Assembly: GCA_023444055.1 (NCBI GenBank)
Contig: JAEZRV010000070.1
Coordinates: 47,702-111,701 of the forward strand
Source: Bacillota bacterium
Lineage (GTDB): Bacteria; Bacillota; Clostridia; Acetivibrionales; DSM-1351
DNA: 64,000 nt
Reading direction: 5' to 3'
Shown here: in pieces, positions 17,681 to 26,561 of the stretch
Layout of the letters: each line of letters opens with the position of its first letter
Position numbering within the stretch: position 1 is the stretch's first letter
Translations under genes and position numbers: made by a program
The notes under the pieces: generated by a model
The model's input: only the letters and a program-made list of their open reading frames with translations
Database searches by the model: none
What the model was told of the DNA's origin: nothing

Positions 17681-19387
17681 ATGTCTTATAAAAATTTTAG
17701 TACAGCGATTTTTTTCAATGCATTTGATTTATTACACCTCAAGGAAGATAATACTTTTGAATCCTCCTTTGAATACTTTTCTAAGCATATTGATATTGGA
17801 AAAGTATATTTAGAAACCTATCGTAGCGGTGTTTTTCTTTCAGAAGAAAACATGATTTTCTGCAAAGAGTTTTTTAATAGCAAAGGCATTAAAGTATCAG
17901 GAGCTATAACTACGACACCGCCAAATGAAATACATTGGGATTTTAGTTCCTTTTGCTATAGTAAGCCAGAGCAAAGGAAGCAATTAAAAGAGGTTGTATC
18001 CTTTACTGCAAGTATATTTGATGAAATAATTTTAGATGATTTTTACTTTACTAATTGCAAATGTGATTTATGTATCGAAGCTAAAGGAAATAAAGGTTGG
18101 GCAGATTTCAGAACTCAGCTAATGTCTGAAGTATCTGCTGAAATTATGAGCACTGCAAAATCAGTGAACCCTAATATAACTATGATAATAAAATATCCAA
18201 ATTGGTATGATCATCATCAGTTTAACGGTTACACTCCAAAAGACCAAGTAAACCTATTTGACTCATTTTATACAGGAACTGAAACTCGCGATTCACAGTA
18301 CACTCAGCAAGTTCTACAAAGGTATATTGGTTACTTTATAATGAGATATTTTGAAAATATTAATCCTGGTAAAAATCTAGGTGGTTGGTTTGACTCCTTT
18401 AATTGCTCATTGGATACTTATGTTGAGCAACTATATATGACCATATTCTCTAAGGCCAAGGAAATAACTCTGTACAGTGCTGGCTTATTAGCATATGATT
18501 ACAAGATTTGTGTTCCGTTAGCTGGTTTTGTATTTGAGCAATTAGACAGTCTTGTAGGCAATATTGGTGATCCTATCGGAATCTCATGCTATAAACCATT
18601 TAACTCCGATGGTGAGGATTATATTCATGGGTATTTGGGTATGCTTGGGCTACCTCTTGAGCCGTTCTCAGAATATCCTACTGATAGTAAGTTTATTCTC
18701 CTAACTGAGAGCGCCAAAAAGGATATAGATATTGTTGAAAAGATTAAAGCCAGTTTGTGTGCTGGAAAATCTGTTATGATTACAACAGGTTTACTTAGAG
18801 CTATTAATGAGCAACTCTCTGATATCGCTGTAATAACTCATACTGACAAAAAATCAGCAGTAAAAGAGTTTGCTACCAAAATGGATATCTGCGCTTTTAA
18901 GGATTATTATCATTCAGAAAAAGAGATTTTACTGCCACATATTGATTTTAAGACAAACGACAGCTGGCAAAGAGCAGTTGGAATCAGTAGTTTCAATAAT
19001 CATGCAGTGTTACTAGAAAATAAGTATAGTAAGGGAAAATTATACGTTCTAACTATACCTGATAATTTTGGGGATTTGTATAGCTATCCTGCTGGCATTT
19101 TAGATGTAATTAGAGAAATTGCATCAATTGATTTGCCAGTTCATCTAGAAGCTCCTTCTAAAATTGGTCTTTTTGTGTATGACAATAATACATTTATCGT
19201 AGAATCTTTCAGAGAAACAACTTTAGAAGTTACAGTCGTTATTCACAAAGAAGCTGAATATTTAACTCAAATTGAGCCTTCCAGCTACTTTGAGGATTCT
19301 AAAATAGATGGAACAACTAGTAACGGGAATACTTATTTTAAAATACTTCTGAGACCAGGAACATACAAAGCTTTTCGAATTGAGTAA
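17681..19387 (+). CDS. large cytoplasmic protein, possible glycosidase-like fold, unknown
   Basis: 568 residues, no signal peptide or membrane helix. The N-terminal ~330 residues read like a TIM barrel, with strand-end motifs such as KVYLETYRSGVFLSE, EIILDDFYFTNCKCDLC, TMIIKYPNWYDHH and FDSFYTGTETRD; the acidic pairs (LDD, TGTE) would suit a glycoside hydrolase active site. The last ~200 residues include a ligand-binding-like region and a beta-rich end (SFRETTLEVTVVIHK, LLRPGTYKAFRIE). I recognise no named family. A CxCxxC cluster (NCKCDLC) could bind metal. Monocistronic, terminated at 19486-19527. Confidence 0.7.
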   Translation: MSYKNFSTAIFFNAFDLLHLKEDNTFESSFEYFSKHIDIGKVYLETYRSGVFLSEENMIFCKEFFNSKGIKVSGAITTTPPNEIHWDFSSFCYSKPEQRKQLKEVVSFTASIFDEIILDDFYFTNCKCDLCIEAKGNKGWADFRTQLMSEVSAEIMSTAKSVNPNITMIIKYPNWYDHHQFNGYTPKDQVNLFDSFYTGTETRDSQYTQQVLQRYIGYFIMRYFENINPGKNLGGWFDSFNCSLDTYVEQLYMTIFSKAKEITLYSAGLLAYDYKICVPLAGFVFEQLDSLVGNIGDPIGISCYKPFNSDGEDYIHGYLGMLGLPLEPFSEYPTDSKFILLTESAKKDIDIVEKIKASLCAGKSVMITTGLLRAINEQLSDIAVITHTDKKSAVKEFATKMDICAFKDYYHSEKEILLPHIDFKTNDSWQRAVGISSFNNHAVLLENKYSKGKLYVLTIPDNFGDLYSYPAGILDVIREIASIDLPVHLEAPSKIGLFVYDNNTFIVESFRETTLEVTVVIHKEAEYLTQIEPSSYFEDSKIDGTTSNGNTYFKILLRPGTYKAFRIE

Positions 19388-19485
19388 AGCATAAATAACG
19401 CAGGCTGGCGATTAGTTATATAATGCCATTAGCACTTTAAGTCATGAAACACATATAGAACTTATGCTATTTGTTAAACAAACAT

Positions 19486-19527
19486 ATGCCAAAAGCCATT
19501 TCTGCTATCTGAAACGACTTTTGGCAT
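19486..19527. terminator. bidirectional terminator
   Basis: Arms ATGCCAAAAG (19486-19495) and CTTTTGGCAT (19518-19527) with more pairs inside. It lies between the convergent 17681 gene and the chemoreceptor gene and can serve both. Confidence 0.8.
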
Positions 19528-19613
19528 TTATTATAACTTTTAAGTTCATTTTACTAGAGAGAATTACGGCTCAGAGCCTTCGCCTTTTAGGTGAATTTTG
19601 CTTATAATTTGAA

Positions 19614-21104
19614 TTATACTTCAGTTACCTTAGAACTTACCATTTTCTTAAGTCCTTCACTTAATTCTCGTATTTCATATAATGTATTACCGATTTGGAT
19701 TATTTGAACATTTTCGTTTTCAATTGTTGCTAATACCTCTTCGGTAGATGCGGCATTTTGTTGTGATATACTTGCCATATTCTCCATCTCATGCTGAACA
19801 CCTATAAACTTTTCTACAACTGCTTCCATTTTGTTAAGTGATTTTGATATATCAATATTCGTATCAGCAAAAGTGTTTTTAATATCATTAAAATACAAGG
19901 ATATATTATTTATAAGTTCTTTGCCCTCTGTTACTGCACGACTGCCTTGATTAACCTTTTCAAATGCTTCTTGAGACTTATCCGATAATGCTGTAGTTAC
20001 TTGAGTTATATCGTTTACAATTTTTGTACTTTGGTCTGCAAGCTTTCTTACCTCATCAGCAACAACAGCAAATCCTTTTCCATGTTCACCAGCACGTGCT
20101 GATTCTATAGCCGCATTAAGTGCTAAAAGATTTGTTTGCTCTGCAATACCTGATATTCCTTCTAATAAGCTATTTACCGTCTTCATACTCGATTGAAGCT
20201 CAAATACAGTAGTGTTAGCCGTAGTAATAGAATCACTTATAATATTTATCTGATTATTCATCTGCTGCATTTTATCCCAGCCCTGACTAACCTTTTCATT
20301 AACTATATCAGCTTTATTTGATATACCTTTAGAAATGTCCCTAGTTTCATATACCATTTCTAATGAATCTGTCATTGTTTCATTTACTCCATTAACGCTA
20401 ATAGCTTCTTCTTGTATTGATTTAGCCATTTCCTGAACTGATGTAGTTATATTATTACTTGCTTCAGTTATCCAACTGACATTGCTATCCAGCTCTTTTA
20501 AACTAGCACCTATAGTACCAGTGCTGTCTTCTATCTTTGTAAAAGTATCCTGCAACTGATTAACTAGTTCTGCTGATTGTATTTCTTTCTGAGAGCTGTC
20601 ATTAACCAGAGCCCTTCCCCACTTACTTAAAAAATATAAAAGAACAATTGTAGCATCAAGGATTATTAATATGAATAAAAAGCCCTCCAAACTAGTGCCA
20701 GGACCTGCTAGGCTATCAGGATTCCCTAAAAAAACTAAAAATAATGATATATTCAAAATAACTCCATGTGCTATAGTAATCTCTTTTTTAAAGTATAAAG
20801 CCATCAACCCTACCGTACACATAATTATATAGTGTCTACTCTGTTGAAAACCATATATATATAAAAGTAGAGACATGCTTATACCTGGAACAGCTCCAAA
20901 AATAAAACCTTTAACATAGTCATTTATTGGCAAAAAGTAATTTATTAGACCAAGAATGACACATGATGAGGCTCTTGCAGCAAGTCCTATACCAGAATTA
21001 ATTCCACCTGTAATAGTTGCATCAATAACCATACTAAATATTATCGCACATGTCGTAATAATACTTACCTTGTGAACTCTTTTAATGTTATATGTATCCT
21101 GCAT
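19614..21104 (-). CDS. methyl-accepting chemotaxis protein with multi-helix membrane domain
   Basis: 496 residues. The first ~165 hold about six membrane helices with short loops and no large extracellular sensor domain or clear HAMP. Residues ~170-496 are the coiled-coil signalling domain, with the conserved hairpin tip LLALNAAIESARAGEHGKGF and VADEVRKLADQS. This layout suits sensing within the membrane or through a partner protein. Start ATG has AGGAGG 6-7 bases upstream. It is alone; no other chemotaxis genes are nearby. The 499-bp gap upstream is AT-rich with no recognised element. Confidence 0.9.
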   Translation of the reverse strand: MQDTYNIKRVHKVSIITTCAIIFSMVIDATITGGINSGIGLAARASSCVILGLINYFLPINDYVKGFIFGAVPGISMSLLLYIYGFQQSRHYIIMCTVGLMALYFKKEITIAHGVILNISLFLVFLGNPDSLAGPGTSLEGFLFILIILDATIVLLYFLSKWGRALVNDSSQKEIQSAELVNQLQDTFTKIEDSTGTIGASLKELDSNVSWITEASNNITTSVQEMAKSIQEEAISVNGVNETMTDSLEMVYETRDISKGISNKADIVNEKVSQGWDKMQQMNNQINIISDSITTANTTVFELQSSMKTVNSLLEGISGIAEQTNLLALNAAIESARAGEHGKGFAVVADEVRKLADQSTKIVNDITQVTTALSDKSQEAFEKVNQGSRAVTEGKELINNISLYFNDIKNTFADTNIDISKSLNKMEAVVEKFIGVQHEMENMASISQQNAASTEEVLATIENENVQIIQIGNTLYEIRELSEGLKKMVSSKVTEV

Positions 21105-21603
21105 ATAATCCTCCTAGATTTTAGTATTGTCATATTGTAATACATAGTTTTTTACTTTTAATAACAAGGCCTAATATAACGCATTTTATTATTAATAATC
21201 AGTTATATTAAAATGCTATATATTTATATGACTAAAAGATATATATATAAATATATCGAATTTTTCGCTTATATCCTTAATGGCAAAATCCCACTTTTTT
21301 CGTTATGTTATATGTATAACTTACCTTTTTTGACATATTGCCTTAATTTATTTCCTTAACATATGAGCTGCCAGAATCTCAAAATGCGATATTTATATGG
21401 GTAGTGCAAAAGGCGTTTATTTTATAGGCTTTTACAAACTTAACTAGTAAAAACAAGTTATATTCAATGTATAAATTTATCAATAATAGCATATAAATAA
21501 ATGAGCCACTTTCTAACAGGTATGCTTATACATCTATGTCATATTTGTCCTCACAATATTCATATAAAGCTGAGAGTGAGTAAATGATTGCAAGGTGGAT
21601 ATT

Positions 21604-21828
21604 ATGATAATACAATGTGAAAAAAGAGATTTTATTAAGCAAGATGATTTTATAGCAATAACTAAAGACGATAAGTTTATTGGCTACGGTAAAGTTGTTG
21701 CTCTTCTTGATGAATATGTACTTGTTGACATTGATAAAAGTGCTAGCAAGTCCTTATTGGAAATTTCTTGTGAAAACATACCTTATGATTTTATGTTTGT
21801 AAACGAAAAATATTTTCCTCAAAAATGA
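21604..21828 (+). CDS. small protein of unknown function
   Basis: 74 residues from the ATG at 21604, chosen because AAGGTGG lies 5 bases upstream; a GTG at 21595 is inside that site. The sequence alternates beta-strand-like segments (DDFIAITKDDKFIGYGKVVA, then EYVLVDIDKS), suggesting a small SH3-like or PilZ-like barrel. No family recognised. Separate transcription unit. Confidence 0.6.
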   Translation: MIIQCEKRDFIKQDDFIAITKDDKFIGYGKVVALLDEYVLVDIDKSASKSLLEISCENIPYDFMFVNEKYFPQK

Positions 21829-22120
21829 GTGATGTCTATAGTCTGTATTTGAAATCTTTCAATCTAAGTATTTATTCTTATTGGTTTATTAAGAAAAGTC
21901 CTTACCTTTATATAAAATTCGGAGTGTGGTTCTGCTATACTGCACTCTTTTTATCTACAAATTAGATTATTCAGCTATCCTAACAATCCCATCTGTTAAC
22001 AATTTGTTTTTAATTTTATAACAATTTATTAAAATTTTCTTCTTAAATTGTACATAATTTATGTTTATTATTTTACTATAAGCTAAAGTGAATTCATTTT
22101 ATAGATTGGAGGATAAAATT

Positions 22121-23713
22121 ATGTATAATAATGAAAATGATTGGAATAGCCAACCAGAAAACAATAGTGATTTAAACCCTCAGCTACAGTATAGCAATGA
22201 TTTAAACTCCCAAGATCAAGAAACCTATTTGAATTCCCAATCAGAAGTTAATACTGATTTTAATACACAAACACAGGAAAATACAGATTGGGTTGTTCAT
22301 CCACAGACTACTGATATTAGGAATGCTGATCCGTATAATAATGATTGCAGTACCGACTCTCAAAATACTAATGCTCACTATGCTGATTCTCAAGAAACCA
22401 GCAGCTATGGCACACAAGACCAAAGTAATACTTATTGGAACAGCCAAATACACAATGACAATTCTGAGAGTTGCACAGACCAACAATATCAAAGCCAAGC
22501 ATATTATAAAGAGGTTATTGTTAAACCAGAAAACAAAAGAAGGCATAAGCTTCTAACATATATGTCACTTGTTCTTGTTACTTCTGTGGTTACAAGTTTT
22601 GTTGTTGGAGGCGCATTGTATACTAGTTTTTCTAACAAATTAAATGATATACAAAATGGTATAACATCAAGTGGAGACTCAAATATAACTACAGTTGCAT
22701 CCAATGGTAAATCTGTTTCTGGTACAAACTTAGTAACTTCAGGCAAATCAGACAATTTGACTGTAACTGAAATAGCTAAGAAGGTAGGTCCGTCAATAGT
22801 TGGTATAAAAATGACAATACAGACTAATACTCGTTCGTTCTTCTTTGGCTCGTCATCTCCTTCTACATCTGATTCTGAGGGTTCAGGAATTATCATAAGC
22901 CCAGATGGATATATTATGACGAACTATCATGTTGTTGAGTATGCTGATCCAAACAGTAATATAAAGAATTCTACACTTAAAGTATATTTACCTGATAAAC
23001 GTGAAGCAACCGCTAAGTTTATCGGTGGAGACAGCGATAACGACTTAGCACTAATAAAGATAGATTTAGCTAATCTACCAGTTGCAGAACTTGGTGATTC
23101 ATCAAATGTAGAGGTTGGAGATTTAGCTGTTGCAATAGGTAATCCTCTTGGAATGGAGTTTGCTGGTTCTGTTACATCTGGTGTTATAAGTGCATTAAAC
23201 AGGCAGTTAGATACTGGAAAAATTTCTTTGAACCTAATTCAAACTGATGCAGCCATCAATCCTGGTAATAGCGGTGGTGCGTTGTTAAATTCACAAGGAC
23301 AGGTTATAGGTATAAATTCTGCTAAAATCTCTGTATCAGGAGTAGAAGGATTGGGCTTTGCAATTCCAATCAATACTGCCAAACCAATAATCGAGCAGTT
23401 AAAGACTTATGGTTATGTAAAAGGAAAACCGCTAGTTGGAATATCAGGACAAGATGTCTCTGAAGATATTTCCGAGATGTACGGAATTCCTGTAGGTGTA
23501 TATGTTGTTGAAGTTCAAGTTGGTGGTGCTGCCCAAGCTGCTGGAATCAAGAAAGGTGATGTACTTACTAAACTTGCTGGAAAAGAAGTTAAAACGATGT
23601 CTGATATAGAGACTATAAAGAAGCTTCATAAAGCAGGCGAAACTGTTGATGCTGTAGTTATTAGAGGTGACAAAACACTTACTCTCAAACTCACATTTGC
23701 TGAAGAGAGATAA
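22121..23713 (+). CDS. htrA: HtrA/DegP-type membrane serine protease with PDZ domain
   Basis: Membrane-anchored quality-control protease that degrades misfolded exported proteins. The ATG at 22121 follows GGAGG by 8 bases, giving 530 residues. The first ~143 residues are a disordered Asn/Gln/Ser/Asp-rich cytoplasmic tail, then one membrane helix (144-168), then the trypsin-like domain with His270 (NYHVV), Asp308 (NDLALI) and Ser384 (GNSGGALL), and a C-terminal PDZ domain from about 430. The low-complexity tail is longer than usual for this family. Monocistronic. Confidence 0.94.
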   Translation: MYNNENDWNSQPENNSDLNPQLQYSNDLNSQDQETYLNSQSEVNTDFNTQTQENTDWVVHPQTTDIRNADPYNNDCSTDSQNTNAHYADSQETSSYGTQDQSNTYWNSQIHNDNSESCTDQQYQSQAYYKEVIVKPENKRRHKLLTYMSLVLVTSVVTSFVVGGALYTSFSNKLNDIQNGITSSGDSNITTVASNGKSVSGTNLVTSGKSDNLTVTEIAKKVGPSIVGIKMTIQTNTRSFFFGSSSPSTSDSEGSGIIISPDGYIMTNYHVVEYADPNSNIKNSTLKVYLPDKREATAKFIGGDSDNDLALIKIDLANLPVAELGDSSNVEVGDLAVAIGNPLGMEFAGSVTSGVISALNRQLDTGKISLNLIQTDAAINPGNSGGALLNSQGQVIGINSAKISVSGVEGLGFAIPINTAKPIIEQLKTYGYVKGKPLVGISGQDVSEDISEMYGIPVGVYVVEVQVGGAAQAAGIKKGDVLTKLAGKEVKTMSDIETIKKLHKAGETVDAVVIRGDKTLTLKLTFAEER

Positions 23714-23755
23714 ATATTAGTTTTACTATAAAAAGCAATAACCCAATTTTTAAGA

Positions 23756-23815
23756 CCTTTTCCCTTATAAACAGCAACAAACTATTAACAATACCTTTTC
23801 CCTTATAAACAGCAA
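23756..23815 (+). repeat. 22-bp direct repeat, two copies
   Basis: CCTTTTCCCTTATAAACAGC with two more As occurs at 23756-23777 and 23794-23815, 38 bp apart, just upstream of the htrA terminator. Confidence 0.85.
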
Positions 23816-23851
23816 AACCCTTGTGAATGATATTTTTCACAAGGGTTTTGC
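23812..23851. terminator. strong bidirectional terminator after htrA
   Basis: A 16-bp perfect stem (23812-23827 with 23836-23851), GCAAAACCCTTGTGAA and its complement, with an 8-base loop. It lies between convergent htrA and the DUF503 gene. Confidence 0.9.
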
Positions 23852-23856
23852 TCTGA

Positions 23857-24138
23857 CTACCTATCTTCAAATAAAAAATCTGTTATCTCAGCATCAGTAT
23901 TTTCTTCAATAAAACGCATAACCTCATCTAGTACAGTATTTGCCTGAACCCTGCTTGAGGATACACATGCAGTGCCAACTACTATAGTTTGATAATAATC
24001 TTGTTCCTCTATTTCGGCAATTGATACATTAAACTTATTGCGAGTTCTTTGAATTAAGCTTTTGACTATCATTCTTTTATCCTTTAGAGAATGACAGCTA
24101 GGTGCATAAAGCCTAATTTTTAAAGATGATACAATCAT
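23857..24138 (-). CDS. DUF503 family protein (YlxP-like)
   Basis: 93 residues with the hallmark SCHSLKDKRMIVKSL of DUF503 and the ferredoxin-like beta-alpha-beta pattern. Bacillus YlxP is encoded near ribosome-associated genes; its biochemical role is not settled. ATG at 24138 has GGAGG 5-6 bases upstream; the upstream TTG overlaps that site. Downstream of the LUD gene on the same strand. Confidence 0.88.
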   Translation of the reverse strand: MIVSSLKIRLYAPSCHSLKDKRMIVKSLIQRTRNKFNVSIAEIEEQDYYQTIVVGTACVSSSRVQANTVLDEVMRFIEENTDAEITDFLFEDR

Positions 24139-24158
24139 TTTCTTCCTCCGCAAGTTAA

Positions 24159-24222
24159 TTACTAACGTCTAAACCCGATATTTTATTGAGCTAGGGAATT
24201 GTACCGTAATTGACTTTAGTAA
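24159..24222 (+). repeat. 64-bp repeat with TTACTAA/TTAGTAA ends, copy 2
   Basis: Starts TTACTAACGTCTAAACCCG and ends with the same 21 bases as the copy at 17475-17536. The ends form an imperfect inverted repeat. Its right end supplies the TAC TAA that ends the LUD gene on the opposite strand. Confidence 0.75.
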
Positions 24223-24890
24223 CCCAATTCTTCTCCTACAATAATTACTTTGATTCTGTCTTTTTTTCTCTGATACGCTGAAACAACGTAATTGCAGCAT
24301 ATTCTATTAGTACTATTGCAACCATTAGCCATATCAGATGCATCTGATAAAAATGACATACATTCACCTTTCTCTTCACAATAAGTTGTGCAACTCAGCC
24401 TGTCACAATTAGCAGGTGCGGCAATTGATTTGACACGTTTTACTGCCTCATCCAGATTTTTGACTATCTTATTATGTCCAACTATTATAATTACAGACTT
24501 AGGTCCATAGCATATAGCAGCAACCCTATTAGAATTCCCATCAACATTATACAGCTCACCATTCTCAGTTATTGCATTTGAACTGCAAATATAAGCATCT
24601 GCTGAAAATGATTCAATAAAAATTTTTTCAATATTTTCTCTAGACAATCCCTCTTTGTATCTGTCTAAGAAATTATATTTCCCATTTCGAAGAAAATCTA
24701 TCACACCACTTTCAAAAATACTTTGTGAGCCACCAATTCCAACAGTATCTCCATCCTTAAGTAGCTCAGCCACTTTATCTACTACATCCGCTTTACTTTC
24801 TACATAATGAACCTGCATATTATTTTTTCTTAAATTTTCAGTAACCTTGCTTATACGTTTTTCAAGAATTGCTTTTGCATGATTGTCCAT
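24216..24890 (-). CDS. LUD-domain protein (lactate-utilisation-type, DUF162)
   Basis: 224 residues from the ATG at 24890 (GGAGG at 8 bases). The LUD fold is recognisable from residues ~5-195: GDTVGIGGSQSIFESGVIDFL near residue 50, SADAYICSSNAITENGELYN, VDGNSNRVAAICYGPKSVI and VGHNKIVKNLDEAVKRVKSI. Six or more cysteines lie after residue 150 (CDRLSCTTYCEEKGECM, RICCNY), which could bind a metal. LutB/LutC partners are absent, so this is a stand-alone member of unknown substrate. Its last codon and stop lie inside the 64-bp repeat. Confidence 0.85.
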   Translation of the reverse strand: MDNHAKAILEKRISKVTENLRKNNMQVHYVESKADVVDKVAELLKDGDTVGIGGSQSIFESGVIDFLRNGKYNFLDRYKEGLSRENIEKIFIESFSADAYICSSNAITENGELYNVDGNSNRVAAICYGPKSVIIIVGHNKIVKNLDEAVKRVKSIAAPANCDRLSCTTYCEEKGECMSFLSDASDMANGCNSTNRICCNYVVSAYQRKKDRIKVIIVGEELGY

Positions 24891-24988
24891 ACTAATAACC
24901 TCCACACTAACGTTGTGTACAAAAATTTGATGATACTCAGTGAAGAACCTCTACTAAAAATCATCAGAGGTTACCCATCCACACTGGT

Positions 24989-25160
24989 AGGGGCTATTGC
25001 AAAACAAAAAATATGATATATCAACGGTAAACTTCTTAAATAGTACTCCCGTGCAGTATATATCTATGGCTAGCTCACGAAATTGATATATATTGCACTC
25101 GCGTACTATTCAAGCAATAAGTCATCGGTATACAGAAATTGTTGTTTTGCAACAGTCCCT
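24989..25160. mobile_element. 172-bp foldback (MITE-like) element
   Basis: Almost the whole segment is an imperfect inverted repeat: AGGGGCTATTGCAAAACAA at the left matches TTGTTTTGCAACAGTCCCT at the right, and inner arms such as AATAGTAC and GTACTATT pair as well, around a centre near 25073. No coding potential. Ends of the form GGGxCTxTTGCAAAA resemble those of several transposase families. It fills most of the 314-bp gap between the LUD and DUF1653 genes. Confidence 0.75.
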
Positions 25161-25204
25161 TATGCTCGAAAACGCACCATGTTCGTACAAACTTTATTTT
25201 CGAG

Positions 25205-25420
25205 CTATTCATCTATATATTCGAACCTTTTAATTCTCAGTCCGTCTCTTTCAATTATTTCATTCCACATTGATACAGGTCTTACCCAAATCCCCATATC
25301 TCCGTAAAGTGCTTGATATACAACCATTTCCTCCAAAGTCTCACTATGTTTAGCTATATAGAGAACTCTATATTCATTTCCTTTAAAGTGTCTATATTTA
25401 CCTATTCTAACTGCATCCAT
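25205..25420 (-). CDS. DUF1653 family protein
   Basis: 71 residues that match the whole DUF1653 pattern: GKYRHFKGNEYRVLYIAKHS, EEMVVYQALYGD, WVRPVSMWNE. These are small beta-rich proteins of unknown role, often encoded alone. ATG at 25420 has GGAGG about 5-8 bases upstream. Confidence 0.88.
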   Translation of the reverse strand: MDAVRIGKYRHFKGNEYRVLYIAKHSETLEEMVVYQALYGDMGIWVRPVSMWNEIIERDGLRIKRFEYIDE

Positions 25421-25540
25421 CTATATATTCCTCCGTTTTGTACCAAATCAAAATCAACTAATAGGATATAAAAGTTCACTCTCAGATTTATGCAACAATT
25501 TTATTATAGTATAAACAGAATTCTTAGCTCCTGATTGACG

Positions 25541-25987
25541 CTAAATTAAAGTTTCATTTGTTTCAACCAGCTTCAATAATGCTTTTTCAAAGTTATCATC
25601 ATCTTCATTAGAGCGTTTCTTGACGTTTCCTGTCCGTCCTCCTGCTCTACGTACCTTTTGACCAATATGCCTTTCGAACAAAAGCCTGTCAATATTGTTA
25701 TCAGAATAGATCAGTCCATTTTGATTCAGCACCTTTGCACCTTTTCCCAATCCCATTGCAGCAACACCATAGTCCTGAGTAACTACTATATCATCTCTTT
25801 TTAATAAATTTATAAGCTTTATATCAACACTATCTCTTGCCTTGTCTACCGTTATTATTGTACTATAGCCATCATAAAGCTCATGACTTGTGTCAATTAT
25901 CATTGTAACCGGAATACTATATTTCTTTGCAATTCTAACTATTATTTCTTTAACGGGACACGCATCTGCATCAACAAGTATTTGCAT
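25541..25987 (-). CDS. YaiI/YqxD family protein (DUF188)
   Basis: 148 residues with the PIN-like DUF188 signature: ILVDADACPVKEIIVRIAKK at the start, DIVVTQDYGVAAMGLGKGA in the middle and RRAGGRTG near the end. The acidic residues match a nuclease-like pocket, but the activity of the family is not established. Monocistronic. Confidence 0.92.
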   Translation of the reverse strand: MQILVDADACPVKEIIVRIAKKYSIPVTMIIDTSHELYDGYSTIITVDKARDSVDIKLINLLKRDDIVVTQDYGVAAMGLGKGAKVLNQNGLIYSDNNIDRLLFERHIGQKVRRAGGRTGNVKKRSNEDDDNFEKALLKLVETNETLI

Positions 25988-26131
25988 AAAATCAATTTAT
26001 CCATGCTCTTATTTTAAAGCCTATTAATTCACTGGCAAGGATAGCTTCCTTCCTCTTTATTTTTATATTAGAAAATTATTATTCAACAAAAATATTATAT
26101 AACAAGTTGAAGTAAAAGTGCTATTTAGCAT

Positions 26132-26166
26132 AAAAAATACCACCAAAAATTTAGTAGTATTTTTTA
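26132..26166 (-). terminator. terminator of the carrier-protein cluster
   Basis: Hairpin with arms near 26132-26144 and 26154-26166 (AAAATAC against GTATTTT, with mismatches), followed by Ts on the minus strand. It lies 80 bp after the stop of the first ACP gene. Confidence 0.7.
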
Positions 26167-26221
26167 TTTAATCGTTTTTTATTAAATTCTATTACGATTC
26201 TTTCATAGCTTAATTATATGT

Positions 26222-26264
26222 ATTCATATACTAATTATTCATATACTAATTATTCATATACTTA
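26222..26264. repeat. 15-bp tandem repeat across the ACP stop codon
   Basis: ATTCATATACTAATT occurs nearly three times in tandem. On the minus strand each unit reads ATG AAT AAT TAG TAT, so the repeat copies the end of the ACP coding sequence and its stop codon. Confidence 0.7.
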
Positions 26265-26497
26265 TTAACCAATTGTATTATTTTTCCTAACGTGTTGAAA
26301 TTTTCGATAAATAAATCGTCGTCATCAACACTAATATCAAATCCCTCTTCTAGCATAACAATTGTTTCTATGCTAGTAATAGAATCAAGCCCATGCTCTC
26401 TTAAATCCGTATTATCTGTTATATCCGCAAATTCACTTTCATCTCTCTTCAAAGCTGTAATCAATATTTTAATTATATTTTCTCCATCAACCGTCAT
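26246..26497 (-). CDS. acyl carrier protein (cluster, distal)
   Basis: 83 residues with the four-helix carrier fold. The phosphopantetheine serine is Ser39 in EHGLDSITSIETI; helix II continues VMLEEGFDISVDD. It differs from the housekeeping AcpP motif (DSLD) and so is probably a dedicated carrier. ATG follows GGAGG at 8-9 bases. Last gene of the five-gene cluster, 64 bp after the nucleotidyltransferase-like gene. Confidence 0.9.
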   Translation of the reverse strand: MTVDGENIIKILITALKRDESEFADITDNTDLREHGLDSITSIETIVMLEEGFDISVDDDDLFIENFNTLGKIIQLVNKYMNN

Positions 26498-26561
26498 AAG
26501 TAATTACCTCCTTGCAACTAATTTTTTTTGAACTAATAATACTTTACGGTGTTTTTTAATG

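Noticed and set aside
25083..25307. Plus-strand frame near the foldback element
   Set aside because: It runs through the inverted repeat and the reverse of the DUF1653 gene; no ribosome binding site.
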